Shown: one piece after another, positions 27,526 to 36,581 of the stretch
Position numbering within the stretch: position 1 is the stretch's first letter
How the letters are laid out: every line of letters starts with the position of its first letter
Assembly: GCF_004535825.1 (NCBI RefSeq)
Contig: NZ_SGVY01000022.1
Coordinates: 1-56,969 of the forward strand
Source: Segatella hominis
Lineage (GTDB): Bacteria > Bacteroidota > Bacteroidia > Bacteroidales > Bacteroidaceae
Direction: 5' to 3'
Length of the DNA stretch: 56,969 nt
Notes under the pieces: model-generated
The model's database searches: none
What the model saw: only the letters and a program-made list of their open reading frames with translations
Told to the model about the DNA's origin: nothing
Position numbers and translations under genes: made by a program

Positions 27526-28503
27526 TTATTGCATCAAGGCGTCAAGGATGTCTGCATGATGTTTGTCTGTGCAATACTTTTCCTTGTAGGCTTTTAGCAG
27601 AGGTTCTACACGCTCTATGTTCTTGCCACCTTGAATATAATTGGTCAACACCGAATATAGTACAGCATCTCTTCGTGCTCCATCATAATAGGAAGCCAAC
27701 TCATTGAACATAGCTTCCAACTCATTAGGACGCTCATATTTCTCTCCTTTCTTTTGAGCTGCCTTTGATTTCTCGTAAGCCATATTCAAAAGCAAGAAAG
27801 AGCAATAGTCAGGACAGTTTAAAGAGGCGGCATCATCACGTAAAGTAACGTCCTTCAATATGTTCCAATAATCGCCAACACCCTGCTGAGCAATAGGAAG
27901 TTTACGAGTTTCCTCATACATTGGAGGATACTCGATGAAAGAAGAAAAGGCTTGTCCTTCTGCCTCAGCCATTACGTAATTGGCTACCTCATCGGCTACC
28001 TTTGCCTTGGATTCCGCTACTAGTTGCTTGGCTTTGACTAACAACTTCTCGGAGTCCTTGATTCTATCCACAGGTTTCACATCCACAACAATACAAGCCA
28101 AAAGTTGTGACTTATAACGGATGCTCTTCTTGAAATCATTGAAGGCGGCATAAAGTTGGTTGGCAGCAACTGCACTCTCGCTTCCTGAGAAAGAAAGATT
28201 CTTCACTTGCTTTCCAAGATATTGCACATCCACATGCAAACTATCTCCTGGCATCAACAAGACGGTAGTTCGTCCATTGATAATCATCGATACCATCTGG
28301 TCGCTGTTGAATGAATACACATGCTCCTCACCTGGGTTGGTATGGAACTCTTGTCTGATAAATGGACTTTGCACACAGTCGAAATACACCATATCTCTTT
28401 GATAGCCATCAATATTGGCACTCAAAACGGTACGCTTGCCTTGTGCAAAAGAAACTAAGGAAAGACACATCAATCCCATTGTTAGGATGACTTTTTTTCT
28501 CAT
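27526..28503 (-). CDS. Exported DUF4369-like protein without thioredoxin domain
   Basis: 325 aa. Signal peptide MRKKVILTMGLMCLSLVSFA, then a beta-rich N-terminal region (VLSANIDGYQRDMVYFDCVQ to LMPGDSLHVDVQYLGKQV) like that of the two TlpA proteins in this operon. It is followed by a helical region (about 130-300) resembling their linker. The thioredoxin domain is absent: there is no CxxC, and three cysteines are scattered (including LLACIV, NCPDYC and KYCTD). First gene of the eight-gene operon; 54 bp ahead of SusC. Function unknown; it could be a stripped paralogue that binds the same partner as the TlpA proteins. Confidence 0.65.
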   Translation of the reverse strand: MRKKVILTMGLMCLSLVSFAQGKRTVLSANIDGYQRDMVYFDCVQSPFIRQEFHTNPGEEHVYSFNSDQMVSMIINGRTTVLLMPGDSLHVDVQYLGKQVKNLSFSGSESAVAANQLYAAFNDFKKSIRYKSQLLACIVVDVKPVDRIKDSEKLLVKAKQLVAESKAKVADEVANYVMAEAEGQAFSSFIEYPPMYEETRKLPIAQQGVGDYWNILKDVTLRDDAASLNCPDYCSFLLLNMAYEKSKAAQKKGEKYERPNELEAMFNELASYYDGARRDAVLYSVLTNYIQGGKNIERVEPLLKAYKEKYCTDKHHADILDALMQ

Positions 28504-28578
28504 ACAGATTCTTATGTTAAGGGGTTAATTAATAAATTAGACTTTAGATATAATATCGTAAGTCATCGTACATAAATC

Positions 28579-28622
28579 AAAAAAAGCGTCCCCTTCAAGC
28601 ATCACAGCCCGAAGAGTGCGCT
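28579..28622 (-). terminator. Terminator of ilvE
   Basis: On the minus strand AGCGCACTCTTC and GAAGGGGACGCT pair (10 of 12, one G-T wobble, a two-base mismatch) and are followed by seven T residues. It separates ilvE from the SusCD operon downstream, which must therefore have its own promoter. I see no clear consensus promoter in 28504-28578. Confidence 0.65.
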
Positions 28623-28667
28623 CTCATTCATTTTTTAATATTTTGCCTATAACAAAATTCTTTTTCA

Positions 28668-29684
28668 TTATTCGATAACCACAGTTGTCCAACCATGCTT
28701 ATCCTCGATGGTACCATACTGGATTCCACGGAGGGTATCATACAGATGCTTAGAGATAGGACCTGGCTTCTCACCGAAGTTGTAGCGCTTGCCTGTATCC
28801 AAGTCGTCGATGTAGCTGATAGGACTGATCACTGCAGCAGTACCGCAAGCTCCAGCCTCCTCGAATGTATCCAACTCATCCTCTGGAATCTGTCGGCGCT
28901 CTACCTTCAGACCCAAGTCTTCAGCCAACTGCATCAAACTCTTGTTGGTGATAGATGGGAGGATTGAGGTACTCTTAGGAGTTACGTATGTATTGTTCTT
29001 AATACCGAAGAAGTTGGCTGCTCCACACTCGTCCATGTATTTCTTCTCCTTGGCGTCGAGATAGAACTCGCAAGCATAACCCTTCTCGTGAGCGATAGAA
29101 TTGGCTCTGAGAGAAGCAGCATAGTTGCCACCCACCTTATAGATACCTGTTCCGAGAGGAGCAGAGCGGTCGAAATCACGGATGATGACGTATGGGTTGG
29201 TAGAGAATCCACCCTTGAAGTATGGACCTACTGGGGTTACAAAAATCAGGAAGCAATACTCCTTAGAAGGATGCACACCCACCTGAGGACTTGTACCGAT
29301 GAGCAAAGGACGGATATAGAGCGTAGCACCACTCTCGTAGGTAGGAATCCACTCCTGGTTGAGGCGAACCACCTTCTTGACCATTTCCTCAAACATTTCT
29401 GTAGGCACCTCTGGCATAAGAATACCACGGCATGTGCTCTGCAAGCGGGCAGCGTTCTCGTCCATGCGGAACACACGCACCTTGCCATCAGGGCAACGGT
29501 AAGCCTTCAAACCCTCGAAAGCTTCCTGACCATAGTGCAAGCAAGTTGCAGCCATGTGCAATTTCAAATACTCATCAGAGCAAACTTCTATTTCGCCCCA
29601 TTTGCCGTCGCGATAGTAACAGCGAACATTGTAGTCAGTCTGGCGATAGCCGAATGACAAATTAGACCAATCCAAGTCTTTCAT
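28668..29684 (-). CDS. ilvE: Branched-chain amino acid aminotransferase
   Basis: 338 aa, normal length for the BCAT type II family (fold type IV PLP enzymes). It interconverts leucine, isoleucine and valine with their 2-oxo acids using glutamate. Visible motifs are HYGQEAFEGLKAYRCPDGK, the PLP lysine in YKVGGNYAAS (near residue 187), and the C-terminal EEAGACGTAAVISPI that closes the cofactor site. Single gene with a promoter at 29722-29754 and its own terminator. Confidence 0.95.
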   Translation of the reverse strand: MKDLDWSNLSFGYRQTDYNVRCYYRDGKWGEIEVCSDEYLKLHMAATCLHYGQEAFEGLKAYRCPDGKVRVFRMDENAARLQSTCRGILMPEVPTEMFEEMVKKVVRLNQEWIPTYESGATLYIRPLLIGTSPQVGVHPSKEYCFLIFVTPVGPYFKGGFSTNPYVIIRDFDRSAPLGTGIYKVGGNYAASLRANSIAHEKGYACEFYLDAKEKKYMDECGAANFFGIKNNTYVTPKSTSILPSITNKSLMQLAEDLGLKVERRQIPEDELDTFEEAGACGTAAVISPISYIDDLDTGKRYNFGEKPGPISKHLYDTLRGIQYGTIEDKHGWTTVVIE

Positions 29685-29721
29685 AACATCTTATTTTTAA
29701 ATGTTCTACTAATATTTAGCC

Positions 29722-29754
29722 GCAAAATTACAAAATATTCCGTTAATCTGCAAC
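29722..29754 (-). promoter_or_regulatory. Promoter of ilvE
   Basis: TAATTTTGC is the complement of 29722-29730. The -33 position (complement of 29751-29754) reads GTTG, close to TTTG, with a 20-base gap. Confidence 0.65.
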
Positions 29755-29895
29755 TTTTTCGTCTAATATTTAGCAAAAACGTTATTATTATTCGTTTTTT
29801 CTTACGCAAAGTGCATATTTACATAGATTTATGTATGTTCTTACGCAACGCATTTATTCCTTCTTCCATTTTTCTTTCACTTTTGAAGATTCTTC

Positions 29896-30093
29896 TTATG
29901 ATTCTTCGTTCAGCAGTTTCTTGATTTCTTCGTCGGCCTTGGTGAGTTTGTCCCTGCAAAGCTTTACCAGCAGTTTGGCACGCTTCAACTGCTCTGAGAG
30001 CTGGTCAATATCCAGTTCATCATTTTCCATTTTCTCTACGATTTCTTCAAGCTCTCTAACAGCCTGCTCGTATTTGATTTCTTCTTTTGCCAT
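29896..30093 (-). CDS. xseB: Exodeoxyribonuclease VII small subunit
   Basis: 65 aa, all helical (EIKYEQAVRELEEIVEKMEN, DQLSEQLKRAKLLVKLCRDK), matching the two-helix XseB subunit that coats the nuclease subunit XseA. It lies 33 bp downstream of xseA on the same strand, forming the usual pair for single-strand DNA degradation in repair. Confidence 0.93.
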   Translation of the reverse strand: MAKEEIKYEQAVRELEEIVEKMENDELDIDQLSEQLKRAKLLVKLCRDKLTKADEEIKKLLNEES

Positions 30094-30126
30094 ACGCTTT
30101 ATCTGATTATTATGCTTTTATTCTAG

Positions 30127-31431
30127 TTAGTTTTTCGATACTTCCGACTTGACTGCTCCATCCGCAAATCTCGTTTCTATGATGTCTCCTTCCTTCAACT
30201 GCCCTGCCGAGCGCACGCTTTTCCCGTCTTTCAAGGTAATACTATAGCCGCGCTTGAGCAGCAATTCCGGGTCTTGCGCCTTCATGCGCTGGGCGAGCAT
30301 CTGCAGTCTGTGACTTTCATTGAGCAGTTTTCTTTCGGCTATCGGCTGCACATTCTGCGAAAGGATTTCGAGATGGCGCTGCGCCCGCGACAGTTTTTCC
30401 TGTACATGAGAGGAAAGGCGAGCCATCAGTCGGTCGAGCCTTGCACCCTGTTTTGTCTTTACCAATGAGAACTGCACAGGAATTCCGCTGCTCAATCTTT
30501 CGAGCCTCATGCGCTCCACCTGCAGTCTGTGCTTCACATTCTGCACGATGGTTTCCTGAGCATCCATCACGCGAACATACACTTCCGTGAGATGGTCGAT
30601 GAGGAAAGCCGCTGCTGCCGTAGGGGTCTTCACACGGCGGAAGGAAATCATATCGAGCACGCTTTCATCCCGTTCATGTCCGATACCCGTGATGATAGGC
30701 AATGGGAAATTGGCCACATTCTCTGCCAAGGCTAAGGTATCGAAACCCGACAGATCGCTGGTTGCACCTCCACCTCGGATGATGACCACGCAGTCCCACT
30801 GTTCCCACTCAGCATTGATCTGATTGAGGGCAGCAATGACGCTCTGCTCTACTCCCTCGCCCTGCATCGTGGCAGGAAAGAGGGATGTGACGAACTGCAA
30901 TCCATATCCATTATCAGCCAACTGGTTGCAGAAGTCTCCATATCCGGCAGCCGAAGCACTGGAAATAACGGCGATGCGCTGACAGAACATCGGGAGCCTC
31001 AGCTCTTTCTGCAGTTCAAAGACTCCTTCTTCCTTCAAGGTTTGGATAATCTCCTGCCGCTTTCTCGCCATATCGCCCAAGGTATAGTTAGGGTCAATAT
31101 CATCCACAATCCATGAGAAGCCGTAGTTTTCATGAAACTGCGCATGTACCTTGAGCAGCACCTTCATTCCGGCATGAATTCTCTGTCCGGTCACCCGTTC
31201 GAAATGTGGCTTGATCAGCATCCATCTGTTTCGCCAGCAGGAAGCATGAGCTTTAGCTATAGGCGTATTAGACCGTTCATCCTTCTCGATGAGTTCCATA
31301 TAGCAGTGCCCTCCGTAAGCCTCACGGGCCTCAGAAAGTTCAGCTTCTACCCAATAACTGTCGGGCAATGACATCGAGATAATCTCACGGACTATCGAAT
31401 TCAACTCAAAAAGTGATAAATGTTTCACCAT
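30127..31431 (-). CDS. xseA: Exodeoxyribonuclease VII large subunit
   Basis: 434 aa from the ATG at 31431 (MVKHLSLFELN). An upstream in-frame ATG at 31479 would add residues encoded by the dispersed GAAGAGTGAAG repeat, so it is unlikely. An OB-fold DNA-binding domain (about 10-105, SLPDSYWVEAELSEAREAYG) is followed by the catalytic domain with VIIRGGGATSDLSGFD and ITGIGHERDESVLD. The C-terminal half is a long coiled coil that binds XseB. Downstream of an S8 protease gene and upstream of xseB. Confidence 0.95.
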   Translation of the reverse strand: MVKHLSLFELNSIVREIISMSLPDSYWVEAELSEAREAYGGHCYMELIEKDERSNTPIAKAHASCWRNRWMLIKPHFERVTGQRIHAGMKVLLKVHAQFHENYGFSWIVDDIDPNYTLGDMARKRQEIIQTLKEEGVFELQKELRLPMFCQRIAVISSASAAGYGDFCNQLADNGYGLQFVTSLFPATMQGEGVEQSVIAALNQINAEWEQWDCVVIIRGGGATSDLSGFDTLALAENVANFPLPIITGIGHERDESVLDMISFRRVKTPTAAAAFLIDHLTEVYVRVMDAQETIVQNVKHRLQVERMRLERLSSGIPVQFSLVKTKQGARLDRLMARLSSHVQEKLSRAQRHLEILSQNVQPIAERKLLNESHRLQMLAQRMKAQDPELLLKRGYSITLKDGKSVRSAGQLKEGDIIETRFADGAVKSEVSKN

Positions 31432-31447
31432 ACAATACTTCGCTATA

Positions 31448-31480
31448 GAATTCTTCACTCTTCGTACTTCACTCTTCACT
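31448..31480. repeat. Dispersed GAAGAGTGAAG repeat, copy 3 (inverted)
   Basis: On the minus strand AGTGAAGAGTGAAGTACGAA plus GAGTGAAGAATTC, matching the copies at 7249 and 8534. It fills the gap between the S8 protease stop and the xseA start. Confidence 0.7.
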
Positions 31481-32904
31481 TACTTAATCGCCTTTCCGAT
31501 CTGGTAAGCCTTCCAGAAATCAGGCACCCCATATCCATAGATATTATCAGGATGCTGCTGGTTATTGCCAGCCATCTTCACCAGTTTGATGATCTGCTTG
31601 GCCGTCTTATGCGGAAGCGCCTGCCAGAGACAAGCCGTCATTCCTGCTATCAGAGGCGAGGAAAACGAGGTGCCGTTATCATTGATGATGGCCCCTCTGC
31701 CCGTAATCACGGAAGCAGGACTTCCAAACGCCATCACATCCGGTTTAATGCGCCCGTCGGCAGTAGGTCCCACGGCACTGAAAGCAGCATTCTTGCCCTG
31801 CTCGTTGATGCTGCCCACAGTAAGGATATCCTTGGCGTCGGCAGGAAAATTGATTTTCTTCCACACACCCATACCATCATTGCCGGCAGAATTCACGCAG
31901 ATGATTCCCTTATCAGCACACATCGAGGCCGTATGGGAAATCAGTGCCGTCTCGCCATCCTGTTCCCAGTATAGATGATTCGTCTTCACATCATCAAAGT
32001 CGTGGTAACCCAAAGAGGAATTGATGACATCAACTCCCAAACTGTCGGCATACTCGGCAGCAGAAGCCCAGTAGTCTTCCTCGGCAAGACTTTCTGTACG
32101 CTCATCCTCGCAGCGTACCAGCACGTATTGCGCCTCAGGAGCCACGCCCACATAGAGATTGGGAGCATTGGCAGCCATCGTGGAGAGCACCATCGTGCCA
32201 TGTTCCATCTCTTCAAAGATATTATTGGACTTAGGAACTACGAAATCCTTCAACCCAGCCAGTTTCACCCCATGCAGAGCAGGAATCCTGTCCGCATTCA
32301 TAAAACCGCCATCTAAAACGGCTATCATCATTCCGTTGCCATAGAATCCCCGCTCATGAATACGCAGACCGCCTAAAGACTTCAGTTGCTCGGCAGCAGC
32401 CCCATAATGGGTAGGCCCAGACTCCCAGCTATTGAGTTCCTTGCGGAAACTGGAACGCTTGCGCTCGGTGATGGAATCGGGCGAGGAAAATACTTTCAAC
32501 TTCCTGGTGATAAAAGAAAGGGAATTGAGCTTGTTGAGTTCTTTCTCCTTGTGAATCTTCACCAGCAAGGTATTGTTCCATTTGCTCTGCCCCACGATTT
32601 CAATCCCCGTCCTGCTCACAGAATCGAGGTAAGCAGGAGCGATAGGCAGATCTGTGACATCTACCGAAAGTCCCTGACGCTTACGGCGCTCTATCGAACG
32701 GGCAGAAAGAAACTGCTCCGGACGGCTCACCGAGAAGGGAGTATGCTGCAGGTCCTTATCACGAAGATACAGACGATACATCATACATTTGCCGCCAGGG
32801 AAGGAAACCATATCCGTCTCTGTGATACGAAAAGCCCTATCTTCGTGAGCCATCAAAGAAAGAGCCATTATCAGAAATGCATAAAGCATCAAATACCTTT
32901 TCAT
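31480..32904 (-). CDS. Exported S8 family serine peptidase (subtilisin-like)
   Basis: 474 aa with a signal peptide (MKRYLMLYAFLIMALSLMAH). The catalytic triad is visible: Asp198 in AVLDGGF, His235 in EHGTMV and Ser413 in NGTSFSSP. The oxyanion Asn lies in VNSAGNDG. The N-terminal ~150 residues form a prodomain (SARSIERRKRQGLSVD) typical of Bacteroidota S8 enzymes that also start with a beta-rich region. There is no type IX sorting domain at the C-terminus. It ends just upstream of xseA; co-transcription with DNA repair genes is probably incidental. Confidence 0.93.
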   Translation of the reverse strand: MKRYLMLYAFLIMALSLMAHEDRAFRITETDMVSFPGGKCMMYRLYLRDKDLQHTPFSVSRPEQFLSARSIERRKRQGLSVDVTDLPIAPAYLDSVSRTGIEIVGQSKWNNTLLVKIHKEKELNKLNSLSFITRKLKVFSSPDSITERKRSSFRKELNSWESGPTHYGAAAEQLKSLGGLRIHERGFYGNGMMIAVLDGGFMNADRIPALHGVKLAGLKDFVVPKSNNIFEEMEHGTMVLSTMAANAPNLYVGVAPEAQYVLVRCEDERTESLAEEDYWASAAEYADSLGVDVINSSLGYHDFDDVKTNHLYWEQDGETALISHTASMCADKGIICVNSAGNDGMGVWKKINFPADAKDILTVGSINEQGKNAAFSAVGPTADGRIKPDVMAFGSPASVITGRGAIINDNGTSFSSPLIAGMTACLWQALPHKTAKQIIKLVKMAGNNQQHPDNIYGYGVPDFWKAYQIGKAIK

Positions 32905-33083
32905 CTTTATCAGGTTTTCTTATTGTTCTATTGTTGTTTATGTTGTTTCTATTGTTGTTCAGTCTTTGTTCTACGGCCATTGTGTCGCAGTCGATGAAAG
33001 CCAACATTACAGTCGATGATTTCAGATCATCCAATCGTTGTTGCCAGCATTTCATCCGATAGAAATATTGTTGATTACGAATT

Positions 33084-33116
33084 GCAAAAGTAATGTTTTC
33101 AAATGAGAATGCCAAA
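33084..33116 (-). promoter_or_regulatory. Promoter of the S8 protease-xseAB unit
   Basis: TTTG (complement of 33113-33116), 20 bases, TACTTTTGC (complement of 33084-33092). Confidence 0.8.
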
Positions 33117-33187
33117 AGAAAAGTAAAGTTTTTGAAAGATTGGTAAGTTTTTCCCTATATATATAATAAGGTATGGAATATTTTTTG

Positions 33188-33195
33188 TACTTTTG
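33188..33195 (+). promoter_or_regulatory. -7 box of the MATE gene promoter
   Basis: TACTTTTG 22 bases upstream of the MATE start codon. The -33 region is AT-rich without a clear TTTG. Confidence 0.55.
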
Positions 33196-33217
33196 CAGTC
33201 AAAGTATTCAAACATCA

Positions 33218-34603
33218 ATGGAAAATAAACAAGCAACATTAGAATTGGGCACCAAACCGGTGGGCAAATTATTGGTACAATATGCCTTGCCTGCCATGAT
33301 TGCCATGACCGCCGCTTCGCTTTACAACATCGTGGACCGTGTATTCATCGGACAGGGTGTGGGAGCAATGGCGATTTCCGGTCTGGCCATCACCTTCCCG
33401 TTCATGAACCTCACAGCCGCTTTCGGAACCGGCGTGGGCGTAGGAGCTTCAACAGCCATCAGCGTGAAGTTGGGACAAAAGGATTATACTACAGCCCAAA
33501 ACATTCTGGGTAACACAATTTCTCTGAATCTCATCATCGGTATCGGACTGAGCATTATCTGTCTGCTCTTCCTCGACCCTATCCTGAGATTCTTCGGAGC
33601 CAGCGACCAGACACTCGTCTATGCACGTGACTATATGGTCATCATCCTGCTGGGCAATGTGGTGAGCCACATGTATTTCGGCATGAATGCGCTGCTCAGG
33701 GCAGCCAGCAAGCCGCGGCAGGCCATGTACGCCACCATCTTCACGGTGATCATGAACGTGATACTGGATGCACTTTTCATCATCGTGTTCAAATGGGGAA
33801 TACAGGGAGCCGCCATCGCCACCATCCTCTCGCAGCTGATGGCGATGATGTGGCAGTTCAAACTCTTCAGCAATAAGAACGAACTGCTCCACCTCAAGAA
33901 AGGTATTTACAGACTGAGAAAGAAACTGGTAGAGAACATCCTCGCCATCGGCATTTCGCCTTTCCTGATGAATGTCTGCGCCTGCATCGTCGTCATCTTC
34001 ATCAACAACCAGCTGGTGCGTTTCGGAGGCGATCTCTCTGTGGGTGCCTACGGCATTGCCAATGGTATTGCCATGGTATTCGTCATGTTCGTGTTCGGCA
34101 TCAACCAGGGAATGCAGCCTATCGCCGGCTACAACTACGGAGCTCAGAAAATAGACCGACTGATGAGGGTTTTAAACCTCAGCATCATCGCTGCTACGTG
34201 CATTATGGTAACCGGTTGGCTGATAGCCATGTTCCTGCCATACTACTGCGCCAGAATGTTTACTACCGACAAGGCGCTGATAGAATTAGGCATCAAGGCC
34301 ATCCGCATCGTGATGTGCTGCTTCCCGATCATCGGTTTCCAGATGGTCATCACCAACTTCTTCCAGTGCATCGGCAAAGTGAAGATCAGCATCTTCCTCT
34401 CTCTGTCAAGACAGTTGCTCATTCTCCTGCCACTCTTGGGACTGCTGCCATTGTTCTGGGATATAGAAGGCGTCTGGTACAGTATGCCAATCTCTGATTT
34501 CTCTGCCGCCGTGATTGCCGCCATCGTCATGTCATGGTATATGAAGAAACTGAAAAGAATGCACAGAGAAAATCTGCTACAGAAGGAAATGACGGAAGGA
34601 TAA
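33218..34603 (+). CDS. MATE family efflux transporter
   Basis: 461 aa from the ATG at 33218 (MENKQATLELGTKPVGKLLV). An earlier in-frame ATG at 33173 precedes the -7 box and is rejected. Twelve hydrophobic helices are arranged in two MatE halves (about 17-180 and 240-410), with typical motifs PAMIAMTAASLYNIVDRVFI in the first and GINQGMQPIAGYNYGAQK in the second. It is a Na+ or H+ driven exporter of cationic drugs or metabolites in the inner membrane. It heads a string of same-strand genes ending at 40453. Confidence 0.93.
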   Translation: MENKQATLELGTKPVGKLLVQYALPAMIAMTAASLYNIVDRVFIGQGVGAMAISGLAITFPFMNLTAAFGTGVGVGASTAISVKLGQKDYTTAQNILGNTISLNLIIGIGLSIICLLFLDPILRFFGASDQTLVYARDYMVIILLGNVVSHMYFGMNALLRAASKPRQAMYATIFTVIMNVILDALFIIVFKWGIQGAAIATILSQLMAMMWQFKLFSNKNELLHLKKGIYRLRKKLVENILAIGISPFLMNVCACIVVIFINNQLVRFGGDLSVGAYGIANGIAMVFVMFVFGINQGMQPIAGYNYGAQKIDRLMRVLNLSIIAATCIMVTGWLIAMFLPYYCARMFTTDKALIELGIKAIRIVMCCFPIIGFQMVITNFFQCIGKVKISIFLSLSRQLLILLPLLGLLPLFWDIEGVWYSMPISDFSAAVIAAIVMSWYMKKLKRMHRENLLQKEMTEG

Positions 34604-34642
34604 AGCATCATCATACATTCATCAACTATAAAATAGAGAATT

Positions 34643-35260
34643 ATGACTAAAATCATCATAAACGTAGGTCGCCAAATAGGAAGCGGTGGCCATATTATCG
34701 CAGAGAAGCTGGCAGAAGCCTTCGGTTGCAAGTGCTACGACCGTGAACTTCTCAATCTGGCAGCCAAGGAGAGTGGATTCTCAGAGAAATTCTTCGAGCA
34801 GAACGATGAGCAGAAGGGATTTTTCAAAGCACTCTTCCATACCCATCTTCCTTTCCTGAGCGACAGCAACTTCTATCACAATGATTTCTCACAGGAAGGT
34901 CTGTATAAATTTCAGAGCGATGCCATCAGAAAGGCTGCCGATGAGGGCAACTGCGTATTTGTAGGAAGAACAGCCGACTATGTGCTGCGCGACTATAAGA
35001 ACGTGATCAACATTTTCATCACCGCCAATATCGACGACCGCATCAAGGCCGTTTGCAAGCGCAAGAACATCGACCGTGCCGCTGCCCGCAAATTCATCAC
35101 CAACCATGAGGAAGAACGTGCTTCCTACTATGGCTACTATACCGGCAAGAAATGGGGACACAGCGAGAGTTACGATCTCTGCATCAACAGCAGCCTGCTG
35201 GGACTGGAAGAGACTGAGAAATTCATCGAAGAGTTTATCAGAAAAAAGTTCAAATTATAA
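34643..35260 (+). CDS. Cytidylate kinase-like family protein
   Basis: 205 aa. The N-terminus holds a P-loop (INVGRQIGSGGHIIAEKLAE) and CYDRELL, as in the cytidylate-kinase-like family (PF13189). A central VFVGRTADYVLRDYKNVINIF and a lid-like KRKNIDRAAARKFITNHEEE follow. The phosphate acceptor in this family is not established. Located 39 bp after the MATE gene. Confidence 0.85.
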   Translation: MTKIIINVGRQIGSGGHIIAEKLAEAFGCKCYDRELLNLAAKESGFSEKFFEQNDEQKGFFKALFHTHLPFLSDSNFYHNDFSQEGLYKFQSDAIRKAADEGNCVFVGRTADYVLRDYKNVINIFITANIDDRIKAVCKRKNIDRAAARKFITNHEEERASYYGYYTGKKWGHSESYDLCINSSLLGLEETEKFIEEFIRKKFKL

Positions 35261-35358
35261 GAAATCTGACTCAGAAAGAAATTCAACTGAATAAGAATTC
35301 AGACTCAGAAGAAAACTCATAAGAAATTCAATTCATAAGAAATTTAACTCACAATATA
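35261..35358. repeat. Degenerate A-rich tandem repeat
   Basis: Imperfect units around AAGAAATTCAACTCAT recur about five times between the kinase-like gene and purT. Confidence 0.6.
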
Positions 35359-36540
35359 ATGAAGAAGATTATGCTTTTGGGCTCAGGCGAACTGGGCAAA
35401 GAATTTACCATCGCCGCAAAGCGTGCTGGACAGTATGTCATCGCTTGCGACAAGTATGACAATGCTCCTGCCATGCAGGTTGCTGACGAGCGAGAAGTGT
35501 TCTCAATGCTCGATGGCGACGCATTGACCGCAGTGGTTGAGAAACATCACCCAGACATCATCGTGCCTGAGATTGAAGCTATCCGTACAGAGCGTCTCTT
35601 CGACTTCGAGAAAGAGGGCATTCAGATTGTACCTTCTTCCCGTGCCGTGAACTACACCATGAACCGCCGTGCCATCCGCGATCTGGCTGCCAAGGAACTG
35701 GGTCTGCGCACAGCCAAGTATTTCTACGCTAAGACATTTGAGGAATTCAAGAATGCAGCCGACGAAATCGGTTTCCCATGTGTAGTGAAGCCATTGATGA
35801 GTTCCAGCGGTCATGGACAGAGCTATGTACACAATGACGACGAACTCGTGGAGGCTTACAAGGAAGCTATGGAGGAAGGTCGTGGCGATGTGAAGGAAGT
35901 CATCATCGAGGAATTCATTGATTTCGACTCTGAGTTCACACTCCTCACCGTAACCCAGAAGGATGGTCCTACCCTCTTCTGCCCTCCTATCGGACACATC
36001 CAGAAAGGTGGCGACTACCGCGAGAGCTGGCAACCCTTCCAGTTGCCAGAGGAAGCATTGAAGAAAGCACAGCATATTGCAGCCGAAGTGACCAAGGCTT
36101 TGACCGGTGCTGGTCTCTGGGGCGTAGAATTCTTCCTGAGCAAGCAGGGCGAAGTGATTTTCTCTGAGTTGAGTCCACGTCCACACGATACAGGTATGGT
36201 AACTCTCGGTCACACCACCAACCTGAGCGAGTTTGAGCTCCATTTCCGTGCTGTGATGGGCTTGCCAATAGCAGGCATTCACCTGGAGCACGCCGGATGC
36301 TCTGCCGTTATTCTCTCACCGGAAGAAAGCACCGAGCCGCTCAACTACAATTTCATGGATGCGCTGAAGGAAGATCATACCCGTATCCGCATTTTCGGAA
36401 AACCAGAGGCTCACGTAGGCCGCCGTATGGGCGTCGTTCTCTGCTACGGAGAAAAGGATGCTGACCTCAATCAGCTTCGCGACAAGGCAAAGCGCCTGGC
36501 AAAGACCGTTTTAGGCACCGATCCTTATATGAAGAAATAA
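35359..36540 (+). CDS. purT: Formate-dependent GAR transformylase
   Basis: 393 aa, the normal length. It is an ATP-grasp enzyme that makes formyl-glycinamide ribonucleotide from GAR, formate and ATP in purine synthesis, in the cytosol. The N-terminal Rossmann-like part reads [20 protein letters not shown], and the ATP-grasp region includes [19 protein letters not shown] and [18 protein letters not shown]. Metal-binding acids lie in [20 protein letters not shown], and the PurT end is DPYMKK. Confidence 0.96.
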   Translation: MKKIMLLGSGELGKEFTIAAKRAGQYVIACDKYDNAPAMQVADEREVFSMLDGDALTAVVEKHHPDIIVPEIEAIRTERLFDFEKEGIQIVPSSRAVNYTMNRRAIRDLAAKELGLRTAKYFYAKTFEEFKNAADEIGFPCVVKPLMSSSGHGQSYVHNDDELVEAYKEAMEEGRGDVKEVIIEEFIDFDSEFTLLTVTQKDGPTLFCPPIGHIQKGGDYRESWQPFQLPEEALKKAQHIAAEVTKALTGAGLWGVEFFLSKQGEVIFSELSPRPHDTGMVTLGHTTNLSEFELHFRAVMGLPIAGIHLEHAGCSAVILSPEESTEPLNYNFMDALKEDHTRIRIFGKPEAHVGRRMGVVLCYGEKDADLNQLRDKAKRLAKTVLGTDPYMKK

Positions 36541-36581
36541 TTCTTAAAAGAATAAGACACATCTAACCCTACAAACATTAG

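Larger units (their letters stand above)
32905..33217. other. Divergent control region of the S8 protease and MATE genes
   Basis: Contains the two promoters listed separately and an untranslated leader of about 170 bases for the protease mRNA. A 92-codon minus-strand frame here (32837-33115) crosses the promoter and is not a gene. Confidence 0.7.

Noticed and set aside
32837-33115. 92-codon minus-strand frame upstream of the S8 protease
   Set aside because: It spans the protease promoter and signal peptide region in another frame and shows no family features.
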